From: Streptomyces filamentosus
GTDB lineage: Bacteria > Actinomycetota > Actinomycetes > Streptomycetales > Streptomycetaceae
Length of the DNA: 64,000 bases
Reading direction: 5' to 3'
Assembly (NCBI RefSeq): GCF_014654895.1
Contig: NZ_BNBE01000001.1
Coordinates: 310,001 to 374,000 of the forward strand
This document shows positions 33,010 to 40,786 of the stretch, piece by piece. The notes beneath the pieces are model-generated. The model did not search any database. It was not told the DNA's origin and saw nothing but the letters and a program-made list of their open reading frames with translations. The first letter of the stretch is position 1; each line of letters starts with the position of its first letter. Made by a program: the position numbers and the translations under genes.

Positions 33010-34092
33010 ATGACGACCGAAGCCGCGGCCCCGCCGCCTCCGTTACTCCCCGCCCGGTCGCCGGCCCCCGCCCGCCGGGCGGACCCCGGCCGGCCCTCGG
33101 GCAGCGACTTCGCGGCGCTGTCCCGGACGGTCGCGGACGCCGGCCTCCTGCGCCGCCGGCCGCTCTACTACACCGTGCGGTTCGCCCTCGTCGGCGCGTC
33201 CGCCGGAGCCTGCGCGGCCGGTGTCGTCGCCCTGGGCGACAGCTGGGCGCAGCTGCTCCTGGCCGTCCCGCTGGCCGTGGTGTTCGGTCAGATCGCCCTG
33301 CTCGCCCACGACCTCGCGCACAAGCAGGTCTTCTCCACCCGGGGCCCCAGCGAGTTCTGGGGGCTGATCGTCGCCAACCTGTTCCTGGGGATGAGCTACG
33401 GCTGGTGGATGAACAAGCACAACCGCCACCACGCCAACCCGAACCACGAGGAGAAGGACCCGGACGTCGCACCGGACATCCTGGTCTGGTCGAAGCGCCA
33501 GGCGAGGGTGGCCCGGGGAATTCCCCGGTTCATCGGAAAGCACCAGTCCCGGCTCTTCTTCCCGCTGCTCACCCTCGAGGGCTGGAATCTCAGCGTGAAC
33601 AGCATCCGGGCGCTCGGCCGGCCGACGACCAAGCGCCCGGTTCTCGAAGGAACTCTGCTCGCCGCCCATTTCGCCGTCTATTTCGGCGGGATCTTCGCCG
33701 CCCTGCCGGCCGGAAAGGCGATCGCCCTCATCGTCCTGCACCAGGCCCTCTTCGGGGTCTATCTGGGCTGCGTCTTCGCCCCCAACCACAAGGGAATGGC
33801 GATGCTGACGAACGAGGACGACCTCGATTTCCTGCGCCGCCAGGTCCTGACGTCCCGGAACGTGAAGGGCGGTCCTTTCGTGGACGTCCTCATGGGCGGC
33901 CTCAACTACCAGATCGAGCACCACCTGTTCCCGAGCATGCCCACCCCGGCCCTGCGGAAGGCACAGCTCCTCACCGAGCGGCACTGCGCCGGACTCGGCA
34001 TCCCGTACCACCAGACGGGGCTCCTCGCCTCCCACCGCGAAGCGCTGCGGCACATGCGGGCGGTCGGCGAGCCCCTCCGCGAGGACGCCTGA
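33010..34092 (+). CDS. Membrane fatty acid desaturase (or acetylenase)
   Basis: 360 aa integral-membrane di-iron enzyme. The three His boxes are HDLAH (about residue 100), HNRHH (about 137) and QIEHH (about 301). The Gln in the last box is typical of front-end and DesA3-like desaturases. About four hydrophobic segments lie between the boxes. It would introduce a double (or triple) bond into an acyl-CoA, acyl-ACP or lipid chain, using O2 and electrons from a redox partner that is not encoded nearby. Codon 12 is TTA (33043-33045), rare in Streptomyces, so translation should depend on bldA tRNA. The operator-like TAGGGG upstream and the acyl-AMP ligase and ACP downstream suggest that it modifies a fatty acyl group for the cluster. 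A general membrane-lipid desaturase is the alternative. Confidence 0.9.
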   Translation: MTTEAAAPPPPLLPARSPAPARRADPGRPSGSDFAALSRTVADAGLLRRRPLYYTVRFALVGASAGACAAGVVALGDSWAQLLLAVPLAVVFGQIALLAHDLAHKQVFSTRGPSEFWGLIVANLFLGMSYGWWMNKHNRHHANPNHEEKDPDVAPDILVWSKRQARVARGIPRFIGKHQSRLFFPLLTLEGWNLSVNSIRALGRPTTKRPVLEGTLLAAHFAVYFGGIFAALPAGKAIALIVLHQALFGVYLGCVFAPNHKGMAMLTNEDDLDFLRRQVLTSRNVKGGPFVDVLMGGLNYQIEHHLFPSMPTPALRKAQLLTERHCAGLGIPYHQTGLLASHREALRHMRAVGEPLREDA

Positions 34093-34114
34093 CGGCCCGC
34101 GGACCCCGGACCCC

Positions 34115-34161
34115 GGCCCGGTGCCGCCGCTCATTCCCCCGTGCGACGGCGGCACCGGGCC
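34115..34161 (+). terminator. 15-bp perfect hairpin after the desaturase gene
   Basis: Arms 34115-34129 and 34147-34161 (GGCCCGGTGCCGCCG and its complement) with a 17-nt loop, 23 bp beyond the desaturase stop. No U-run follows, as is common in Streptomyces. It probably ends the desaturase transcript and leaves 76 bp for a separate promoter of the next operon, unless it only attenuates. Confidence 0.7.
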
Positions 34162-34237
34162 GGTTCCCTTCCCGTACGACAGGCCGGGGGCGGCACAGGA
34201 CGCGTGCCGCGCCCGGCCGACGGTCAGGAGGCCACAC

Positions 34238-35158
34238 ATGAACACGGTCGCGCCCACCGGCGGTGGCCGGACGCCCGCCCCGCACGTCCCGTACGACGCG
34301 GACCGCGCCACGGTGTTCGCGGAGGTGCTCGACGGGCTCCTCACCGGCTACCCCTACAACAGCGCCACCCAGCTCCACGAGTACTTCGGCGGCCGGACCG
34401 TCCCCCGGCCGTACGGCGCCTCCTGCGCCTGGCAGTCCTTCGAGGCGGGCCGGCTGGTGGCGGAGCGGACCGGCGCGGCGGTGGAGCACCCCGCCGACGG
34501 CCGCCACGTCGCCGCCCTGTTCCCCGACGCCGACGGGCTGACCGTGCTCGACCCCTATCTGCTCCACCGCCTGCCCCTGCGGCTCGACCGCGCGGCCGCC
34601 GAGGACGGCGTCGTGCGGCGGGCGGTGGACGCCTACCCGCTGCGGGTGCGCGCCGACGGCTCGCCCGCGCCGAGCCGCGTCCGCGCGACCTGGCGCCTGG
34701 ACGACGACGCGGTGCGCCTGGACTACCTGCGCCACAGCCCGCGCCGGGGGCACAACGTGCTCAGCCGCTCCTTCACCCTGCGGCCGGCGACCCGGATGGT
34801 CCGGGTGCCGCCGCCCGCCGAAGAGGTCCGGCCGCTGCTGCTCCACCCGGAACAGCACAGCGTCTCCGTCCGCGTGGTCCACCCCGGCGAGCGGCTGATG
34901 GGCGAAGTGGTCCTGCCGCTGGCCGGCCGGCCCACCGGCGTCCGGGGCGACGCCGCGCTGATGATCGGCAAGGACAACCAGGGGGCCGTCTCCCGGCCCG
35001 GCTCGGCCGCGTTCGGCCGGACCGCCGACCTGGTCGCCGACGCCGTGGGGGTGCCGTACGAGGAGCTGGCCGGCTTCCTCCTGGAGGCGGCGGCGCTGCA
35101 CCGGGCCGCCGCCCCCGCCTCCCTCGCGCTCGCCGCCTATCCGGTGGAGGACGAGTGA
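34238..35158 (+). CDS. Arylamine N-acetyltransferase/transglutaminase-like cysteine protein
   Basis: 306 aa. The start ATG 34238 has AGGAGG 7 nt upstream; in-frame upstream codons lie in the hairpin region. Cys63 (GASCAW), His90 (DGRHVA) and Asp105 (VLDPYL) have the order and spacing of the Cys-His-Asp triad of arylamine N-acetyltransferases and transglutaminase-fold enzymes, after an N-terminal segment PYNSATQLHEY that also resembles NATs. Members of this fold pass acyl groups through a Cys thioester; RifF-type amide synthases use it to release polyketides as amides. Overall similarity to classical NATs is low and the usual RGGxC is absent, so the assignment is tentative. It opens a five-gene operon and overlaps the next gene by 4 bp (GTGA), so an acyl transfer from the ACP at 37569 is a reasonable guess. 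Confidence 0.6.
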   Translation: MNTVAPTGGGRTPAPHVPYDADRATVFAEVLDGLLTGYPYNSATQLHEYFGGRTVPRPYGASCAWQSFEAGRLVAERTGAAVEHPADGRHVAALFPDADGLTVLDPYLLHRLPLRLDRAAAEDGVVRRAVDAYPLRVRADGSPAPSRVRATWRLDDDAVRLDYLRHSPRRGHNVLSRSFTLRPATRMVRVPPPAEEVRPLLLHPEQHSVSVRVVHPGERLMGEVVLPLAGRPTGVRGDAALMIGKDNQGAVSRPGSAAFGRTADLVADAVGVPYEELAGFLLEAAALHRAAAPASLALAAYPVEDE

Positions 35159-35733
35159 CCGGCCTCCGCGACCTCACCGCGCCGGGGCCGGGCAGCGCCC
35201 CCGGCCGTACCGCCGCGTCGTTCTTCCTGGCGGGGACGATGCAGGGCGCGCGGCCCGGGTCCGCCGTGCTCGACCAGTCGTACCGGCTCGCCCTGCGCTC
35301 CTGCATCGAGGAGCGGGTGCCCGGTGCCGTCGTCCACGACCCGGGCGTCCTCATGGCCCGGTGGGAGGCGGGCCTGCGCGCCGACGTGCGGGCCGCGCAC
35401 GCGGCGCTCGCGGACACCCCCGTGGTGCGCCGGCGGGACCTCCCGCCCGAACTCGTCGCCCTCACCGACATGTTCCACCGGCTCACCCTGCTCGCCGCCC
35501 GCAGCGACGTGTGCGTGGCCTGGCTGCCGGGCCACGAGCCCAGCATGGGCACCGCCGCCGAGCTCCTCTCCGCGCACCGCGCGGGCCGCACCGTCGTCTC
35601 CATCACCGGCATGCGGCAGAACCTCGCCGTGCTGGCCTGTTCCACGCTGATCCTGCCCGACCTCGACGCGTTCGCCGACTGGCTCGACCACGGCCGGCCC
35701 GACCCCGCCCCACCTTCCGAAGGACACCGATGA
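35155..35733 (+). CDS. Nucleoside 2-deoxyribosyltransferase-like protein
   Basis: 192 aa, GTG start overlapping the previous stop (GTGA) and stop overlapping the next start (ATGA). The opening FFLAGTM, the central SDVCVAWLP followed by EPSMGTAAELLSAHRAG, then VVSITGM and STLILPDLDAFADWL match the Rossmann-like fold of nucleoside deoxyribosyltransferases and relatives, in which the Glu of GT..E is the nucleophile for N-glycosidic bond cleavage. Why such a protein sits between an acyltransferase-like protein and an acyl-AMP ligase is unclear; it might act on an adenylate, a nucleotide cofactor or a nucleoside moiety of the product. Fold call moderate; function unknown. Confidence 0.55.
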   Translation: MTGLRDLTAPGPGSAPGRTAASFFLAGTMQGARPGSAVLDQSYRLALRSCIEERVPGAVVHDPGVLMARWEAGLRADVRAAHAALADTPVVRRRDLPPELVALTDMFHRLTLLAARSDVCVAWLPGHEPSMGTAAELLSAHRAGRTVVSITGMRQNLAVLACSTLILPDLDAFADWLDHGRPDPAPPSEGHR

Positions 35734-37553
35734 GCCTCCGTCGCAGCACCGCCGGAACCCTGGCTCCCCGCCCGCCGGCCGAGCCCCCGGCCACCCTCGT
35801 CGAGGCGCTGGCGGACCGCGCCTCGGGCCCCCTCGCCGACCTTCCGTTCCTCACCGCCCTCGACGCCTCGGGCCGGCCCGTCGAGCGGCTCTCCGCGGCC
35901 GGTCTCGACGCCCGCGCGCGGGCGCTGGCCGCCGAGCTGCGCGCGACCGGCGCCCCCGGCGACCGCGTCGTCGTCCCGGCCATGCCCGGACTCGACTTCC
36001 ACGTCGGTTTCTTCGCCTGCCTGTACGCGGGCATGGTGGCCGTGCCCGTGCCGCCGCTCCGCCCGGCGGCGCGCCCCGGCGCCACCGTCCGCGCGGGCCG
36101 GCTGGAGGGCATCTGCCGGGACTGCTCCCCCCGGGCCGTGCTGGTCCCCACCCCCGAGGACGCCGCCGCGGCCGGCCCCGCGCCCGCTCCCGGCGTGGCG
36201 TACGTGCCGGTGCGGCGTCCCGGCCGCCCCGACGCGCCCGTGCCCGGGGTGCCGGAGCCCTCCGTGGGGCCCTCGTCGACGGCCCTGCTCCAGTACACCT
36301 CGGGGTCGACCGGCGACCCGCGGGGGGTCGTCGTCAGCCACCGCAACCTGATCGCCAACCAGACCGCGATGCGGGACCGCTGCGAGATCGACTCCGGCAC
36401 CACGGTCGTCAACTGGCTGCCGCTCTTCCACGACATGGGCCTGTGCACCTCCCTCGTGCTGCCCCTGGTGTCGGACGCGTCCGTCGTCACGATGGAACCG
36501 GCCGCCTTCGTCCGGGACCCCCGGGTGTGGCTGCGGGCGATCGAGGCCGAGGAGGACGTGTTCTCCGCCGCCCCCGACTTCGCCTACGACCTGTGCGTGC
36601 AGCGGATTCCCGAACGCGAGCGCGCGGCCGTCGACCTGTCGACCTGGCGCGTCGCCGCCAACGGTTCGGAGCCGGTACGGGCGAGCACGCTGCGCCGGTT
36701 CGCCGAGGCGTTCCGTCCGAGCTTCTTCCGCCCGGAGGTCTTCTCCCCCGGCTACGGACTGGCGGAGTGCACCCTGACCGTGACGTTCGGGCTCCCCCTG
36801 GAGCACACGACGGTCCGCCACTTCGACCGGGAGGCCCTCGCGGCCGGCCGGGCCGAGCCGGTGGGGCGGTCCGCCGCGGCGGCCGAACTCGTCAGCAGCG
36901 GACCGCCGTTGCCGGGCGTCGAGGTGGACGTCGTCGACCCGGAGGGACGGCGGCTGCCGGCGGGGGCCGTCGGTGAGATCCAGGTGCGCTCCACCGGGAA
37001 CTGCGGCGGCTACTGGGGCCGTCCGGAACTCTCCGCGGAGGTCTTCGCGGCCCGCCCGTACGGCCCGGACTGCGAGCCCGTCGGCGGGGAGTCCGCCGGT
37101 GAGGAGTCCGTCCGCACCGGCGACCTGGGTTTCCTGTACGAAGGGGAACTCTTCGTGACCGGCCGGGTCAAGGACCTCGTGATCGTCGGCGGGCAGAACT
37201 ACTACCCGCAGGACGCCGAGGAGCTGGTGACCTCCGCCCACTCCGCCTTCACGGCGCAGCGCGCGGCCGCGTGGTCGCCCGACGACCTCGACGGGCCCGG
37301 CGGGCCCGCGCGGGGCCGGGGGATCGCCGTCGCCGTGGAGACCGCCGAGCGGGACCAGCGGGTCCTCGCGGACGCGCTGCGGGCCGCCGCCGTCGCGGTC
37401 GCCCGCGCCGTGCCGGCCCCGGTCACCGTCTACGCGGTCGCCCGCAACAAGCTTCCGCGCACCACCAGCGGAAAGATCCGACGCCAGACCTCCGGCCAGG
37501 ACCTCGGTGAGGGGCGGATCCCCGTCCTCGCCCAGTGGTCCGGCCTCCGATGA
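35730..37553 (+). CDS. Fatty acyl-AMP ligase (FAAL)
   Basis: 607-aa ANL-superfamily adenylating enzyme. P-loop YTSGSTGDPRG at about residue 189, NWLPLFHDMGL at about 228 (the FAAL/FadD32 hallmark), TGDLGF at about 463, KDLVIVGGQNYYPQD after it, and the C-terminal KLPRTTSGKIRR with the catalytic Lys near 573. FAALs make acyl-AMP from a free fatty acid and ATP and load it on an ACP rather than on CoA. The free ACP gene starts 15 bp downstream, so the pair can load a fatty acid for a PKS or other acceptor. The ATG overlaps the previous stop (ATGA). Confidence 0.92.
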   Translation: MSLRRSTAGTLAPRPPAEPPATLVEALADRASGPLADLPFLTALDASGRPVERLSAAGLDARARALAAELRATGAPGDRVVVPAMPGLDFHVGFFACLYAGMVAVPVPPLRPAARPGATVRAGRLEGICRDCSPRAVLVPTPEDAAAAGPAPAPGVAYVPVRRPGRPDAPVPGVPEPSVGPSSTALLQYTSGSTGDPRGVVVSHRNLIANQTAMRDRCEIDSGTTVVNWLPLFHDMGLCTSLVLPLVSDASVVTMEPAAFVRDPRVWLRAIEAEEDVFSAAPDFAYDLCVQRIPERERAAVDLSTWRVAANGSEPVRASTLRRFAEAFRPSFFRPEVFSPGYGLAECTLTVTFGLPLEHTTVRHFDREALAAGRAEPVGRSAAAAELVSSGPPLPGVEVDVVDPEGRRLPAGAVGEIQVRSTGNCGGYWGRPELSAEVFAARPYGPDCEPVGGESAGEESVRTGDLGFLYEGELFVTGRVKDLVIVGGQNYYPQDAEELVTSAHSAFTAQRAAAWSPDDLDGPGGPARGRGIAVAVETAERDQRVLADALRAAAVAVARAVPAPVTVYAVARNKLPRTTSGKIRRQTSGQDLGEGRIPVLAQWSGLR

Positions 37554-37568
37554 GCGAGGAACGCCCCC

Positions 37569-37853
37569 ATGACCCCGTCGCCCCGGTCCGCCACCGCCGC
37601 CCCGACCCAGGAGGAGGCCACGGCGCTGGTCGCCGGCCTGCTCGCCCGGCTGCTCGAACTGTCCCCGCAGGACGTCGATCCGGGGATCCCGGTCTCCGCG
37701 TACGGCATCGACTCCGCGACCAGCACGCTCCTCGCCCACGAGATCGAGGACGCCTGCGGGATCGCCGTCGACCTGGAACTGCTGCTCGGCGGCCCGACGG
37801 TCGCCGAGATCGCGGCCGAGGTCACCGCCGGCTCCCGTCCCGCCCGCCCCTGA
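37569..37853 (+). CDS. Free-standing acyl carrier protein
   Basis: 94 aa. The phosphopantetheine site is Ser in YGIDSATSTLL (about residue 49), with typical helices either side. The ATG at 37569 is preceded by GAGGAA. It is short and acidic, as expected of a discrete ACP, and follows the FAAL directly, so it is the likely acceptor of the activated fatty acid and a substrate of the PPTase at 31252-31950. The motif GIDSA resembles the PCP/ACP partners of FAALs more than the PKS-type GFDSL of the large proteins. Confidence 0.9.
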   Translation: MTPSPRSATAAPTQEEATALVAGLLARLLELSPQDVDPGIPVSAYGIDSATSTLLAHEIEDACGIAVDLELLLGGPTVAEIAAEVTAGSRPARP

Positions 37854-37891
37854 CCGTCCGATCGGCCGGCCGACCAGCACCGGAGGAACAG

Positions 37892-38128
37892 ATGAGCTCG
37901 TACACCCGCCCTTCCCTGCCGGACACGTCCGTCTGGGACGCCTTCGTGGGCGCCGGGTTCGCCGCCGCCCTCCAGGACGGCCTGTCCCGCGCCCGGCTCA
38001 GCAGCCGTCCCCGGCCGGCCGCCGACCGTGCCGTCCCCGAGCGGGCCGAGCGGCCCGTCCCGCAGCTGCCGCCGGTCTGCCCCGGCGCCCACGGCCTCTG
38101 CCGCCTCTCCCCCGCCCGGAACCGCTGA
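37892..38128 (+). CDS. Small hypothetical protein at the end of the FAAL operon
   Basis: 78 aa. A strong GGAGGA lies 4 nt before ATG 37892, which favours a real gene. Its N-terminal half (DTSVWDAFVGAGFAAALQDGLSRARL) could form one amphipathic helix; the C-terminal half is rich in Pro and Arg and includes two Cys in a PVCPGAHGLC segment. No membrane segment or signal peptide is convincing. I do not recognise a family. Its position makes it a possible accessory or chaperone to the FAAL-ACP set, or a remnant. Confidence 0.55.
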   Translation: MSSYTRPSLPDTSVWDAFVGAGFAAALQDGLSRARLSSRPRPAADRAVPERAERPVPQLPPVCPGAHGLCRLSPARNR

Positions 38129-38158
38129 CGCCCGCGGGCCCCGGCTCCCCCGGCGGGG

Positions 38159-38776
38159 TCAGGGGCTGGTCGTGGAGACCGCGAAGACGCGGGGGAAGGC
38201 GGGGTCGGTGAGGTCGACGGCGAGGTCGGTGTCGGGGCGGGGGGACTCGCGGTCGACGGTGGTGCCGGACCAGGCCAGGCCGTCGGGGAAGGTCCAGCCG
38301 ACGATGTCCGCGTCCCGGGCGGAGACGGTGGTCCGGCCGGGGACGAGCGCGGAGCGGCTGGTGCCGGACCCGGCGAGGAAGGCGTCGAGGCCGGTGGCCG
38401 TGGTGGTGAACTGCACGTAGAGCCGGCTGGTCCTCCAGTTGCTGGTCTCGTAGTAGGCGACGCCGGAGGCGCCCGCCGGGACGGGGACCTCGAAGACCCG
38501 GCGCTTCATCAGGGAGGGCCAGTTGTCCTGGAGGCCGACGGCGGAGGACTCGCGTTCCTTGTCGATGCCGCTCTCCCGGCTCTGCCCGGCGGAGATCACC
38601 AGGTAGCCGGCGGGGATGCCGACGAGCAGGACGATGATGACCGCCGTCAGCCAGCGGCGGCGGATCATGTGCCCCCGGTCCTCGGGCATCCGCTGCCCGG
38701 CCGGCCGGTGCCCCGGGCCGCGGTCGTCCGGACGGTGCTCCTCGGGCGGGGGCGCGGCCGGCGGGTGCACGGTCAC
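38159..38776 (-). CDS. Single-pass membrane protein of unknown function
   Basis: 205 aa from GTG 38776, whose bases overlap the stop of the ROK kinase (GTGA). A Pro/His/Arg-rich cytoplasmic tail of about 48 residues precedes one transmembrane helix (WLTAVIIVLLVGIPAGYLVI). The remaining about 130 residues would lie outside the cell. No catalytic motif was recognised. The coupling with the sugar kinase suggests co-expression with the importer operon, though a role in transport is not evident. The gene ends 30 bp from the convergent FAAL operon and marks the border of the cluster. Confidence 0.75.
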   Translation of the reverse strand: MTVHPPAAPPPEEHRPDDRGPGHRPAGQRMPEDRGHMIRRRWLTAVIIVLLVGIPAGYLVISAGQSRESGIDKERESSAVGLQDNWPSLMKRRVFEVPVPAGASGVAYYETSNWRTSRLYVQFTTTATGLDAFLAGSGTSRSALVPGRTTVSARDADIVGWTFPDGLAWSGTTVDRESPRPDTDLAVDLTDPAFPRVFAVSTTSP

Positions 38777-39936
38777 GTCGCGGGGTCCTCGGGGGTGCGG
38801 GGGGCGCGCCCGTGGGTTCCGGGGCGCAGTGCCTGCGCGTAGCGCTCGTACCGCTCGTAGCGCTCCACCCGGCGCCGGTTGGCGCGCCGGAAGCGGCGGG
38901 CGACGAGCCGGGCGAGGTCGGCGGCGCCGACCATGCCGGCCTCGGGGCCGAGCTGGGCGCGGGTGATGCGGGCCTCGGGGCGGTAGCCGCGGCCGGTGAG
39001 GTGGCGGCGGAAGGCGTCCCGGGCGGGGCCGATGAGCAGGTCGTCGGCGGCGGAGACGCCGCCGCCGATGACGAAGCAGGAGGGGTCGAGGGCGGCGGCG
39101 AGGTTGGCGATGCCGACGCCGAGCCACTGGCCGATGTCCTGGAGGAGCTCGACGCACATGGCGTCGCCCTCGCGGGCCAGCTCGGTGATGAGGGGGCCGG
39201 TGATGTCCGGGACGTTCCCCTTGACCCGCTCGATGATCTCGTACGCCACCGGGGAGTCGGCGGCGGCCAGCTCGCGGGCCTCGCGGACCAGGGCGTTGCC
39301 GGAGCTGTACTGCTCCCAGCAGCCGCGGTTGCCGCAGGGGCAGCGGTGGCCGCCGGGGACGACCTGCATGTGGCCGAACTCTCCGGCGACGCCGTACTTG
39401 CCCCGCTTGACCTTGCCGTCCTCCAGGATGGCGCCGCCGATCCCCGTGCCGAGGGTGATCATGACGAGGTGGTCCTCGCCGCGTCCGGCGCCGAAGCGCC
39501 ATTCGGCCCAGGCGGCGGTGTTGGCGTCGTTGTCCACCATGACGGGGACGGCGAGCCGGTCCTGGAGGGCGTCCCGGAGGGGTTCGTTGCGCCAGGCGAG
39601 GTGGGGGGCGAAGAGGACGCGGGCCCGGTCGGCGTCGACCCAGCCGGCCGCGCCGATGCCGACGGCGTGCACGTCGTGCCGGTCGGAGAGGTCGAGGACC
39701 AGTTCGGCGATGGTGTCCTCGACGACCTTGGGGCTCTTGGACTTGTCGGGGGTCTCGGTGCGGATCTTCTCCAGGATGGTGCCGTCGGCGTCGACGACGC
39801 CCGCCATCACCTTGGTGCCGCCGATGTCGATGCCCACCGTCGGCACCCGGGGCGCCGACAGGTGGGAGCGCCGCTCGCGGGTCCCGACGGTCCGCAGGAC
39901 ACCGCCCCGGGCGGCGGGGTCACGGTAGGTGTTCAC
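38773..39936 (-). CDS. ROK-family sugar kinase (glucokinase-like)
   Basis: 387 aa from GTG 39936. After an N-terminal tail the phosphate loop reads GIDIGGTKVMAG; the catalytic Asp lies in VDNDANTAAWAEW; the zinc site CPCGNRGCWE with the preceding His (GEFGHMQ) is complete. These are the ROK glucokinase signatures; it would phosphorylate an imported hexose with ATP. It has no DNA-binding domain, so it is a kinase rather than a ROK repressor. It sits 55 bp after the ABC ATPase gene and is coupled to the membrane protein that follows. The actual sugar cannot be told. Confidence 0.9.
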   Translation of the reverse strand: MNTYRDPAARGGVLRTVGTRERRSHLSAPRVPTVGIDIGGTKVMAGVVDADGTILEKIRTETPDKSKSPKVVEDTIAELVLDLSDRHDVHAVGIGAAGWVDADRARVLFAPHLAWRNEPLRDALQDRLAVPVMVDNDANTAAWAEWRFGAGRGEDHLVMITLGTGIGGAILEDGKVKRGKYGVAGEFGHMQVVPGGHRCPCGNRGCWEQYSSGNALVREARELAAADSPVAYEIIERVKGNVPDITGPLITELAREGDAMCVELLQDIGQWLGVGIANLAAALDPSCFVIGGGVSAADDLLIGPARDAFRRHLTGRGYRPEARITRAQLGPEAGMVGAADLARLVARRFRRANRRRVERYERYERYAQALRPGTHGRAPRTPEDPAT

Positions 39937-39991
39937 CGGGTCGATTCTGCCAGGAGGGGCGCCGGGTCCGCGTGAGGAGAGCCGGGGCGGG

Positions 39992-40786
39992 TCACGGGCC
40001 GGCGGGGCGCTCCAGTTCGTGGCGGAGGTCGTCGAGCTCGCTGCCGCCCGCCATCTGGCGGGTCAACTCGTCGAGCGTCACGGACTCCTTGGTGTGGCTC
40101 GCGGCCATCACCCCGCGCTTGAGCAGCACGAACCGGTCGCCGACGAGGTAGGCGTGGTGGGGGTTGTGGGTGATGAGGACCACGCCGAGGCCCTGGTCGC
40201 GGGCGGCGGCCACGTACTTCAGGACGACGCCGGACTGCTTGACGCCGAGGGCGGCGGTCGGCTCGTCGAGGACGAGGACCTTGGCGCCGAAGTGGACGGC
40301 GCGGGCGATGGCCACGCACTGGCGTTCGCCGCCGGAGAGGGTGCCGATGGGCTGGTCGACGTCGCGGAGGTCGATGCCCATGCGGAGCAGCGCCTCGCGG
40401 GTGGTGGTGCGCATCAGCGCGGTGTCGAGCCGCTTGAGGGGGCCCTTGCCCCTCGTCGGCTCGGAGCCGAGGAAGAAGTTCCGCCAGACCGGCATCAGGG
40501 GGACGACGGCGAGGTCCTGGTAGACGGTGGCGATGCCCCGGTCGAGGGCGTCGCGCGGGTTGGCGAGCGTGACCTCCTCGCCCTCGATGCGGAAGGTGCC
40601 GGCGTCGTGCCGGTGCAGTCCCGCGACGATCTTGATGAGGGTGGACTTGCCGGCGCCGTTGTCGCCGAGGACGCAGGTGATCTCGCCGGGGCGGACCTCC
40701 AGGGAGACGCCTTCGAGGGCGCGGATGTTGCCGTAGTACTTGCTGACGTCGGCCAGCTCGACCAGGGGGGTGGTGCCGGTGGTCAC
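39992..40786 (-). CDS. Sugar ABC transporter ATP-binding protein (CUT2, single domain)
   Basis: 264 aa. Walker [10 protein letters not shown], signature LSGGERQ, Walker [12 protein letters not shown] and the switch His in ITHN. Only one ATPase domain is present, as in FrcA-type CUT2 systems, in contrast to the fused two-domain RbsA/XylG. GTG 40786 overlaps the permease stop (GTGA). It powers uptake with the permease and binding protein of the same operon. Confidence 0.93.
   Translation of the reverse strand: MTTGTTPLVELADVSKYYGNIRALEGVSLEVRPGEITCVLGDNGAGKSTLIKIVAGLHRHDAGTFRIEGEEVTLANPRDALDRGIATVYQDLAVVPLMPVWRNFFLGSEPTRGKGPLKRLDTALMRTTTREALLRMGIDLRDVDQPIGTLSGGERQCVAIARAVHFGAKVLVLDEPTAALGVKQSGVVLKYVAAARDQGLGVVLITHNPHHAYLVGDRFVLLKRGVMAASHTKESVTLDELTRQMAGGSELDDLRHELERPAGP

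Noticed and set aside
34551..34556. CCCCTA inside the NAT-like gene
   Set aside because: It is the ordinary coding of Asp-Pro-Tyr, single and not phased with other copies, so it was not counted as an operator.
34238..35158. Naming the NAT-like protein a RifF-type macrolactam synthase
   Set aside because: The triad fits, but RGGxC is missing and there is no sign of an amino starter unit here; only the fold is proposed.
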